A stretch of DNA of 9,804 nt, from positions 1,974,437-1,984,240 of the forward strand of contig CP070758.1 in NCBI GenBank assembly GCA_020348925.1. The letters are read 5' to 3'. The DNA comes from Gemmatimonadota bacterium. GTDB taxonomy: Bacteria; JBHIER01; G020348925. The translations under genes and the position numbers were made by a program. Positions within the stretch are counted from its first letter, which is position 1. The number at the start of each line of letters is the position of its first letter. The notes under the pieces were generated by a model. It saw nothing but the letters and a program-made list of their open reading frames with translations, did no database searches and was not told the origin of the DNA. Below, one piece after another: positions 1 to 5,350 of this stretch.

Positions 1-69
1 AGGCGCATGTGGGATGCCGATTCCGACAATATATTCATGGCCAAGCTCACGTACTGGTTGAGTATGTAA
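1..69 (+). CDS. possible C-terminal end of an upstream gene (partial)
   Basis: Frame 1 is open from the window edge to a TAA at 67-69, giving 22 residues that end in FMAKLTYWLSM. A clear plus-strand terminator lies about 40 bases further on, which supports a plus-strand gene ending here. The alternating hydrophobic and polar pattern of the last residues would suit the final strand of an outer-membrane beta-barrel, but that is speculation on very little sequence. Frame 3 is also open from the edge to about 174, but it would read straight through the terminator hairpin, so frame 1 is preferred. No function can be assigned. Confidence 0.35.
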   Translation, partial: RRMWDADSDNIFMAKLTYWLSM

Positions 70-109
70 ACATTCTCAAAAAATATCCAAGGACGTCCAT
101 GTCTGGGTG

Positions 110-149
110 CCCCCTTCGAGAACCGAAGTTGATTTCGAAGGGGGTTTTT
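110..149 (+). terminator. rho-independent terminator
   Basis: A perfect 10-bp stem, CCCCCTTCGA (110-119) with TCGAAGGGGG (135-144), has a 15-base loop and is followed at once by five Ts (145-149). This is the classic intrinsic terminator layout for plus-strand transcription. It probably ends the transcript of the gene leaving the window at position 1, and it isolates the gene at 645 from it. Confidence 0.85.
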
Positions 150-644
150 AACTTGGACAATGCGTAAAAAAATAAAAGCTGTCATTCCTGCGCATGGAGG
201 AATCTCCTGGATTACATAACAGACTCTTGACTAAGGAGATTCCGGGATAAACCCGGAATGACATAGCGTAGAATCGTAAACAGTGCCGTGGAACAAAATT
301 CAAAACCAATATTCCTTTTAACTCCATAAAATGTGCGTATTACATTTATTATGCTGATTTTATGAGTAGTCCAGTTTAAAAAGCCCAAATATTTCTTTCT
401 AAATCCCTCCGATTCTTTGTATTTCCCATTTCTACTGCAAATTATTCATTGATTTTTTTGAAAAATGACATTATTTTTGATCTCTTAAAATTCTGGTTTA
501 TGAACCCTTTGTCAATAAGGCCCAAAAGGACATAATATTCGTAAGAAGCATTGGTACTTGTTGACGATACGCTGATTGCTCGAAATGTAAGAATTTGAGG
601 ATTCGATACGATGAAAAATATATTCAATTAAAGGGAGGAGCTTT
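150..644. other. intergenic region with one palindromic repeat, otherwise no gene seen
   Basis: The stretch between the terminator and the first complete gene holds the palindromic repeat at 181-262. From about 263 it is AT-rich with frequent stops, and I see no convincing gene on either strand. A TTGACG at 561-566 could be a -35 element for the gene at 645, but the -10 at suitable spacing (around 584-590) is poor, so no promoter is called. A good ribosome binding site (GGGAGGAG, 633-640) closes the region. Confidence 0.5.
181..262. repeat. dispersed palindromic repeat, copy 1
   Basis: This is an element of about 82 bp with imperfect inverted arms. The left arm (181-208) begins GTCATTCC and ends GGAATCTCCT. 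The right arm (234-262) reads AGGAGATTCCGGG, then ATAAACCCGGAATGAC. The 28 bases at 234-261 recur exactly at 5241-5268. Short palindromes of the 'GTCATTCC...GGAATCTCC' type are common intergenic REP-like repeats in many bacteria. No coding function is expected. Confidence 0.7.
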
Positions 645-1097
645 ATGCAATTCGGACATATCGCAGTGGGCCTGGCTATTTCTACGTATGATTGGAATCT
701 TGGGACGATCGCTGTCGTGAACGGAGCCCATTGGCTGCCCAACGCCGACGTTTTCCTGATCAAAGCCGGGATGGCCAAGGATAGTTTCCACTGCTGGATT
801 ACCCATACGCTCCTCTTTGCTCTTGCCGTCAGCTTACTTATTCTGCCGTTCTCCACCAAGTATGCCCTCTTTGCTCTCATCAGTCTGGTGGCCCATTACC
901 TGGCCGACCTGCCCAGCGATATCGGCCAGCAGCTCCTGTGGCCGTTATCCAAGAGGAAATTTACATTGGCCCTGTGGAAGGATACGGGCTTCTGGGGCTG
1001 GGAGACCATCAAGGGCGGCTACGCCCAATGGACGACGTGGGTCGTCGAAGGCGCCGCCTTCGCTTTCCTCATTTACAGGTTGACGGTTATTTACTGA
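645..1097 (+). CDS. YdjM/DUF457-like membrane-bound putative metal-dependent hydrolase
   Basis: This 150-residue protein resembles the YdjM (DUF457, 'LexA-binding inner membrane-associated putative hydrolase') family. Visible family-like features are an early His (H5), H29-W-L-P32-x2-D35, H49 followed by T53-H54-T55, and H84-x3-D88 followed by a W-P-L segment near residues 99-101. Spaced His and Asp residues like these are thought to bind metal, though no member's substrate is known to me. Hydrophobic stretches near 55-68, 73-87 and 130-148 suggest an inner-membrane protein. The ATG at 645 is supported by GGGAGGAG four bases upstream. The gene stands alone: a terminator and repeat lie before it and 438 non-coding bases after it. 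It looks more GC-rich than the downstream gene family. The hydrolase activity is a family prediction, not visible chemistry. Confidence 0.7.
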   Translation: MQFGHIAVGLAISTYDWNLGTIAVVNGAHWLPNADVFLIKAGMAKDSFHCWITHTLLFALAVSLLILPFSTKYALFALISLVAHYLADLPSDIGQQLLWPLSKRKFTLALWKDTGFWGWETIKGGYAQWTTWVVEGAAFAFLIYRLTVIY

Positions 1098-1187
1098 GAT
1101 TTTTTCTCCTTAACTCAAATTATTCTCTTACCTTACCATCTGGGGGATCATTACGCAATATTTTCAACTTATTAGTGCATAAAGTGC

Positions 1188-1215
1188 ATTCTTCTGCTGT
1201 GTGCAGCAGAAGAAT
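1188..1215. repeat. perfect 12-bp inverted repeat (hairpin)
   Basis: ATTCTTCTGCTG (1188-1199) and CAGCAGAAGAAT (1204-1215) are exact reverse complements separated by a TGTG loop. No T-tract follows on either strand, so it is not a standard intrinsic terminator. It lies about 90 bases after the stop of the YdjM-like gene and could protect or mark the 3' end of that transcript. It could also be a protein-binding site. Confidence 0.75.
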
Positions 1216-1400
1216 AACTTCGTCAGAATATACCCATCTTTATTGTTTTCAATTGAATATGAAGCATCTTGTATTATTTCTTACTTATTGGAATGAGTAT
1301 TGCAGAACTATTTACATATTAATAATAAAGGGAAAAAAGTATACTACGAATATGATAATGAAATCTGGGTATGAGACGAGCGAATTCGCATCCATTTCAA

Positions 1401-1485
1401 AGAGGAGGTAATTATAACGGGAAGAGTTAATGTTTCTTTGATTCTTTTGTCATTATTGTATTTTCTGAACATTTCAGAATTGTGA
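1401..1485 (+). pseudogene. decayed leader and signal-peptide copy of the paralogue family
   Basis: A strong ribosome binding site, AGAGGAGGT (1401-1409), is followed seven bases later by ACG (1417-1419) where a start codon would be expected. Reading on from that ACG gives T-G-R-V-N-V-S-L-I-L-L-S-L-L-Y-F-L-N-I-S-E-L and then TGA at 1483-1485. The pattern 'start, G-R/K, N-V, hydrophobic core' parallels the true signal peptides of the four paralogues downstream, such as MGKGKNV at 1536. I read it as an eroded 5' end of a lost family copy. Initiation at ACG to make a 22-residue peptide cannot be excluded. Confidence 0.4.
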
Positions 1486-1535
1486 ACATCCTGGGATAAC
1501 GATATACTTTTATTCTACGATCAGGAGGTGGAAAC

Positions 1536-2579
1536 ATGGGGAAAGGAAAGAATGTTTTGCCGTTGTCTGTCGTCCTAGTTTTTCTCGCCTTCACATCGAT
1601 CTTGGCTGGACACAATGAAACACTTCAACCAGGTTCTGTCCTGAACCAGAGCGATTACGACACATTGAGGTGGCGAACGCTGTCAGAGCCGACAGTGAAT
1701 TTCTGGTATGAATCGGTCGGGGTCGAAGATACCATAGCGGTCTGGTTTCAGCCATCAGGGCCTTGCAGCCTGATTGCTGTCCGTTTACGTCCCTTTGATT
1801 TCGAAGGCGATTGTTTAGTCAATGTGTGGGACGGATCCCGCTACGACGGTCACATTACGATGACCGACAGCACAGGTAGCAATGGCTGGATCGGAGGTTT
1901 CGAGGATGGCCAATGGGTTCCAGGCCCGGTAATAGGGCACTCTCCCCTTGGATGGGAAAAGTATGACCGAGACCATCATTACTGGGGGGAGTTCCCATTT
2001 GTAGTAACGGAGTACCACATTGGGCAATGGGTAGAAATTCCTATTTCATTAGGCCAGCCTGAAAAAGTGTTTATAAATGGCGATCCGTTCTTTATCGCCG
2101 TTACGCTTTACCAGACTTATGGCCACGGGTGGGCGGCAGAGGATGAGGGGACCACCCCCTTTCATACCTTCAAGTACTATGATGACGGACATCAGGCTCC
2201 AGGTCCCAGTGGTCACTACGGCTGGCACATTCATAGTGAATCGGTCTGGATTGAGGCTCTTGTTAAATATCTCAGTACCAGTAGTGCTCAGGAAGAGAAT
2301 CGATTAAATATTCCGAGCACATTTCGTCTTTCGCAAAATTACCCGAACCCTTTTAATCCTTATACAACCATACACTATGCACTGCCTCAGGCTTCAGAAG
2401 TAAGGCTGGAAATATGTAATATCTTAGGTCAAATCGTGGATGTCTTGGTGAATGGTGCACAAGATGCTGGACATCATATGATCGAATGGGATGGGTCGGA
2501 TGTATCCAGTGGTGTGTACTTTTACAGGATTACGGCCGGTCGTTACTCGGCCAGCAAGCAAATGGTTCTTATGAAGTAA
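1536..2579 (+). CDS. secreted protein, unknown N-terminal domain plus type A sorting tail (paralogue A)
   Basis: This 347-residue protein is the first of four tandem paralogues. Residues 1-25 form a Sec signal peptide (MGKGKNV, a hydrophobic core, then a small-residue cleavage zone around S-I-L-A-G). Residues 26-245 are a domain I do not recognise. It is probably beta-rich, with conserved blocks VWDGSRYDGHI, SNGWIG, GHSPLGW, AAEDEGTTPFHTFKYY and SVWIEALVKY. A short linker leads to residues 263-347, a sorting tail of the Por/FlgD-Ig type (QNYPNPFNP, ILGQ, WDG, SGVYFYRI, final MVLMK). Such tails direct secretion through type IX systems in the FCB group. The ATG is set by AGGAGGT (1523-1529) and by alignment with the paralogues. 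Its metal, sugar or protein ligand is unknown. This copy keeps H26 where the others have Q, and it reads LQPG rather than LRPG. Confidence 0.9.
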   Translation: MGKGKNVLPLSVVLVFLAFTSILAGHNETLQPGSVLNQSDYDTLRWRTLSEPTVNFWYESVGVEDTIAVWFQPSGPCSLIAVRLRPFDFEGDCLVNVWDGSRYDGHITMTDSTGSNGWIGGFEDGQWVPGPVIGHSPLGWEKYDRDHHYWGEFPFVVTEYHIGQWVEIPISLGQPEKVFINGDPFFIAVTLYQTYGHGWAAEDEGTTPFHTFKYYDDGHQAPGPSGHYGWHIHSESVWIEALVKYLSTSSAQEENRLNIPSTFRLSQNYPNPFNPYTTIHYALPQASEVRLEICNILGQIVDVLVNGAQDAGHHMIEWDGSDVSSGVYFYRITAGRYSASKQMVLMK

Positions 2580-2743
2580 TTTGATTGTAAAGGAATTTCC
2601 TTTGGAAACTTTTGGTACAGAAATGAGTAGGGATATATATCCCTGTTACACTATTCGCCCGGCATACATATACCGAGCGATCAAGGCTGGGACGTAACCG
2701 TAGCCGTTCGACGAAACGGGCCTCGTCACAGTAACCGAACGAC
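2580..2743. other. intergenic palindromes between paralogues A and B
   Basis: Right after the stop of paralogue A, AAAGGAA-T-TTCCTTT (2589-2603) forms a symmetrical 15-mer. A similar 3' flank follows paralogue C at about 5099-5124. A perfect 16-base palindrome, AGGGATATATATCCCT, lies at 2629-2644. It could be a dimeric regulator site or a short hairpin. No terminator with a T-tract was found here. Confidence 0.5.
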
Positions 2744-2816
2744 GTAACTTGTTCGGATCAGAGATTGGCCACTCTTTTTGAGATGGAGTGGCCATGAAAC
2801 ACAAGGAGGTGAGAAC
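2744..2816 (+). promoter_or_regulatory. conserved 5' leader and ribosome binding site of paralogue B
   Basis: The segment from GTAACTTGTTCGGATCAGAG onwards matches the leader before paralogue C (3991-4060) closely, including GGATCAG-A-ATTGGCC and TCTTTTTGA. Within it, TTGGCCACTC at 2765-2774 and GAGTGGCCA at 2786-2794 form a 9-bp stem over 2766-2794. AAGGAGGT (2803-2810) lies six bases before ATG 2817 and decides that start over an in-frame TTG at 2778 that would add 13 residues. The hairpin just ahead of the ribosome binding site could affect translation, but paralogue C does not preserve that stem. Confidence 0.55.
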
Positions 2817-3875
2817 ATGGATAGGGGAAAGAATGTTATGTTGGTGTCTGTTGTCCTTACACTTCTTGCCTTCGCTTCAATTTTTGCTGGTCAGATTGAA
2901 GTGCTTCGACCGGGTAGGATGCTCAACCAAAGCGACTGCGATACCCTGACGTGGCGCACTTTTGATGAAACGAGTGAAAGTCTTGATTTTGCATGTGTCG
3001 GGGACACCATGGCCGTGTGGTTCGATCCGCCTGCTCCGTGCAGTCTTATAGCGATTCGATTCTTTGCAAAAGATATGGAATCCCAGACATTGTTTGATGT
3101 ATGGGATGGCTCTCGCTATGATGGACACATCACCACAACCGATAGCACGGATAGTAATGGTTGGATCGGCAATTTTGAGAACGATCAATGGATTTCGGGG
3201 CCAGTACTCGGCCATTCTCCTATTGGGTGGAATGCTGAAGATACAACACACCATTACTGGGGGCCATTTTCCCTTAATATAACCGAGGATATGCACGGCA
3301 CGTGGTACGAGCTACCTTTGGCCTGGCATGAGCCTCATGGATTTCGGGGTGAAGTAGATATTGGCGATGATCCCTTTATTGTATCAATTCATTCACGTGC
3401 GACTAATTACGGTGGAATGGCAGCAGAATATGAGGGTACGACACCATACCATGTGTTCAAATATCACAGCTCAGGCGGATGCGAGGAATTTCCAGGTCCA
3501 GATGGTCAGCATTTTGGGTGGTATATTCTCAGTGCTTCGGTTTGGGTTGAGGCAATTGTGAAATATACTCGGACAACCAGTGTCGAGGAGGATGTTGATT
3601 TAAAAACTCCTGATACATTTGTACTTTTTCAGAATTATCCCAATCCATTCAATCCGGAGACAACTATCGAATACACTTTGCCTGAGCCTACCAGAGTGAA
3701 AGTTGAAGTGTATAGCATACTGGGACAAATTGTTGAAGTATTGGTGGATTCTGAGATGGAAGCGGGCCTTCATAAAGTACAATGGAACGGTGAGAAAGTT
3801 TCAAGTGGAGTGTATTTTTACAGGATTACGGCAGATAATTTCTCGGCCAGCAAACGCATGGTTCTTATGAAGTAA
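2817..3875 (+). CDS. secreted protein, unknown N-terminal domain plus type A sorting tail (paralogue B)
   Basis: This paralogue has 352 residues from ATG 2817. A TTG start at 2778 is possible but lacks its own ribosome binding site and would put charged residues ahead of an otherwise normal signal peptide. Residues 1-25 are the signal peptide (MDRGKNVMLVSVV, then a core ending ASIFAG). Residues 26-250 are the shared unknown domain, starting QIEVLRPG and carrying VWDGSRYDGHITTTDSTDSN, GHSPIGW, AAEYEGTTPYHVFKYH and SVWVEAIVKY. Residues 268-352 are the sorting tail (QNYPNPFNPETTIEYTLPEP, ILGQIVEVLV, SGVYFYRITA, RMVLMK). The extra Cys at the CEEFPGPDGQHFGW segment is absent in the other copies. 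Role and ligand are unknown. Export to the surface or medium is inferred from the tail. Confidence 0.9.
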   Translation: MDRGKNVMLVSVVLTLLAFASIFAGQIEVLRPGRMLNQSDCDTLTWRTFDETSESLDFACVGDTMAVWFDPPAPCSLIAIRFFAKDMESQTLFDVWDGSRYDGHITTTDSTDSNGWIGNFENDQWISGPVLGHSPIGWNAEDTTHHYWGPFSLNITEDMHGTWYELPLAWHEPHGFRGEVDIGDDPFIVSIHSRATNYGGMAAEYEGTTPYHVFKYHSSGGCEEFPGPDGQHFGWYILSASVWVEAIVKYTRTTSVEEDVDLKTPDTFVLFQNYPNPFNPETTIEYTLPEPTRVKVEVYSILGQIVEVLVDSEMEAGLHKVQWNGEKVSSGVYFYRITADNFSASKRMVLMK

Positions 3876-3904
3876 TATGGGGTCTTTTGCTTGTATCGTG
3901 AAGA

Positions 3905-3951
3905 ATGCTTTTTTTGCCCCTGTATAATAGGGTGGGGGGCAAAAAAAGCAT
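3905..3951. repeat. perfect 16-bp inverted repeat with AT-rich loop
   Basis: ATGCTTTTTTTGCCCC (3905-3920) is the exact reverse complement of GGGGCAAAAAAAGCAT (3936-3951), with a 15-base loop containing TATAAT (3923-3928). The T-tract lies on the outer 5' side and the A-tract on the 3' side, the reverse of a normal terminator, so termination is not its obvious role. It lies about 30 bases after the stop of paralogue B and could be a stable mRNA end, a small mobile-element remnant or a protein site. Confidence 0.8.
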
Positions 3952-3954
3952 CTA

Positions 3955-3980
3955 CATCTGGACGGCCGTCACGACAGATG
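3955..3980. repeat. nested palindrome GACGGCCGTC flanked by CATCTG/CAGATG
   Basis: GACGGCCGTC (3961-3970) is a perfect 10-base palindrome. It is enclosed by CATCTG (3955-3960) and its reverse complement CAGATG (3975-3980). Four bases, ACGA, break the symmetry on the right side. It abuts the larger hairpin at 3905-3951, so this intergenic gap is unusually rich in dyad symmetry just upstream of the conserved leader of paralogue C. Confidence 0.6.
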
Positions 3981-3990
3981 ACAAAGAGCC

Positions 3991-4060
3991 GTAATATGTT
4001 TGGATCAGAAATTGGCCTTCTTTTTGATCCATAGTCGTCATGAAACAAGGCGGTGGAAAC
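3991..4060 (+). promoter_or_regulatory. conserved 5' leader and ribosome binding site of paralogue C
   Basis: This leader aligns with 2744-2816 (GTAA, TGTT-GGATCAGA-ATTGGCC, TCTTTTTGA). It contains GGATCA and TGATCC (about 4002 and 4025) as an inverted pair. AAGGCGGT (4047-4054), one mismatch from the other copies, precedes ATG 4061 by six bases. That favours 4061 over an ATG at 4040, which would add seven residues and would itself overlap the ribosome binding site. Confidence 0.55.
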
Positions 4061-5098
4061 ATGGTCGGGAAAAATGTTGGACTGACATCTGTTGTGCTTT
4101 TACTTCTTGCCTTCACTTCAGTTTCATCTGGACAAATCGAGGTCCTCCGACCTGGCGGCAACCTGAATCAAAGTGGGTATGACACCTTAGGCTGGAGAAC
4201 ATTGGACGAGCCATCGGTGAAGTTCACCGAATATGGATTCAGTTCCGATGATTCTGTAGCAGTGTGGTTCAGACCGTCAGCTCCTTGTAGTCTTATAGCT
4301 ATTCGGATTTATCCCATTGACATTGAAGGTGGATTCCGGTTTAATGTTTGGGATGGTTCGCATTATGACGGCCACATCACCACCACAGACAGCACAGACA
4401 GTAACGGCTGGATAGGAGGATTTGAAGACGGCCAATGGATTCCAGGGAGAGTTTTGGGACACTCTCCAGTAGGGTGGAGTGAATTGGATTCCGTACACAA
4501 CTTGTGGGGTCATGTTCCCCATAATGTTACTTATTCCCACCAAGGGAAATGGATTGAGATCCCTGCAGAGTATGGAAGGCAAGGTCAAATAGATTTAGGC
4601 GATAAGCCTTTCATTATTTCGGTATTTATGAGCATAGCTGGAGGTTGGGGTTGGGCAGGTGAAGATGAGGGAACCGTTCCATATCATACTTTTAGTTACC
4701 ATCATTATGACGGAACCGGTCCCGATGGTCAACACTCTGGATGGTTCATTCGCAGGACCTCATTATGGCTTGAAGCTGTAGTTAAGTACTACGATGTTAC
4801 ATCTATTGAAGAGAACAGCGAAACAAATGTCCCAAAAGAATTCTGTCTCTATCAAAACTACCCGAATCCATTCAATCCGGAGACAACTATCGAATATACT
4901 CTGCCCGAACCTTCCAGAGTGAGAGTAGAAGTTTACAATCTCTTGGGTCAGGTATTGGAAGTGTTGGTTGACTGTGAAAAAAATGCAGGTTATCATGTGA
5001 TTAAATGGGATGGGTCGGATGTACCCAGTGGTGTATACTTTTACAGGATTACGACCGATCATTTCTCGGCCAGCAAGCGCATGGTTCTTATGAAGTAA
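4061..5098 (+). CDS. secreted protein, unknown N-terminal domain plus type A sorting tail (paralogue C)
   Basis: This paralogue has 345 residues from ATG 4061. An in-frame ATG at 4040 is less likely because the leader's ribosome binding site lies inside that extension. Residues 1-24 are the signal peptide (MVGKNVGLTSVV, then a core ending SVSSG). Residues 25-243 are the shared unknown domain (QIEVLRPGG, VWDGSHYDGHITTTDSTDSN, GHSPVGW, AGEDEGTVPYHTFSYH, SLWLEAVVKY). Residues 261-345 are the sorting tail. The tail is a patchwork: a 32-base run at 4865-4896 is identical to paralogue B (3642-3673), whereas the segment near the end and the 3' flank look more like paralogue A. It lacks the E residue of the 'MAAE' block, reading AGEDEG. 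Its function is unknown. Location on the surface or in the medium is inferred from signal peptide plus tail. Confidence 0.9.
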   Translation: MVGKNVGLTSVVLLLLAFTSVSSGQIEVLRPGGNLNQSGYDTLGWRTLDEPSVKFTEYGFSSDDSVAVWFRPSAPCSLIAIRIYPIDIEGGFRFNVWDGSHYDGHITTTDSTDSNGWIGGFEDGQWIPGRVLGHSPVGWSELDSVHNLWGHVPHNVTYSHQGKWIEIPAEYGRQGQIDLGDKPFIISVFMSIAGGWGWAGEDEGTVPYHTFSYHHYDGTGPDGQHSGWFIRRTSLWLEAVVKYYDVTSIEENSETNVPKEFCLYQNYPNPFNPETTIEYTLPEPSRVRVEVYNLLGQVLEVLVDCEKNAGYHVIKWDGSDVPSGVYFYRITTDHFSASKRMVLMK

Positions 5099-5190
5099 TT
5101 TGATTGTCTAAGAATTTCCTTTTTGCAGGTTGTGAGATAAAGGTATGGAGCTAAAGGGCAGAAATATTTCGTTATTCAGGCCAGGGTCTG

Positions 5191-5268
5191 TCCCGGGCTT
5201 GTCCCGGAATGCCGGAATCTCCATCTCTCTGGCACAAGTTAGGAGATTCCGGGATAAACCCGGAATGA
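5191..5268. repeat. dispersed palindromic repeat, copy 2
   Basis: The right arm (5241-5268) is identical over 28 bases to 234-261. The left arm holds TCCCGGGCTTGTCCCGGAAT (5191-5210) and then a second CGGAATCTCC (5213-5222), as if part of the arm were duplicated. The element lies between paralogues C and D and separates the C stop from the D leader. Confidence 0.7.
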
Positions 5269-5296
5269 TAGATATATTTAATTTAATTGGATTATA

Positions 5297-5350
5297 GGTT
5301 AACTGCTCTTTTTGATCCGGAATAGCCGTGAAGCACATGGAGGTGAGAAC
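5297..5350 (+). promoter_or_regulatory. leader and ribosome binding site of paralogue D
   Basis: A shorter version of the family leader is present, with CTCTTTTTGA (5306-5315) followed by a GCCGTGAAGCACA segment resembling the B leader's GGCCATGAAACACA. GGAGGT (5339-5344) lies six bases before ATG 5351 and fixes that start. An in-frame TTG at 5312 would add 13 residues but has no ribosome binding site. The upstream GGATCAG-ATTGGCC part of the B and C leaders is missing here. Confidence 0.5.

Larger units (their letters stand above)
1098..1535. other. AT-rich intergenic region with hairpin and gene remnant
   Basis: These 438 bases separate the YdjM-like gene from the paralogue cluster. They contain the perfect hairpin at 1188-1215 and the decayed leader-like segment at 1401-1485. 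A plus-strand reading frame (938-1411) runs in from inside the upstream gene, but its continuation here is compositionally non-coding. No tRNA or other RNA gene was recognised. Confidence 0.5.

Noticed and set aside
3-174. Open frame 3 from the window edge to about 174
   Set aside because: It would be translated across the terminator stem-loop at 110-149. Frame 1, which stops before the terminator, is more likely.
512-880. Minus-strand 122-codon frame across the start of the YdjM-like gene
   Set aside because: It overlaps the well-supported plus-strand gene and shows no ribosome binding site or recognisable protein features.
938-1411. Plus-strand 157-codon frame overlapping the YdjM-like gene
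   Set aside because: It begins inside 645-1097 in another frame, has no ribosome binding site or family resemblance, and its second half is AT-rich intergenic sequence.
3921-3930. TATAAT in the hairpin loop as a -10 promoter element
   Set aside because: No acceptable -35 element lies at 16-18 bases upstream, and the motif falls within the loop of a perfect inverted repeat.
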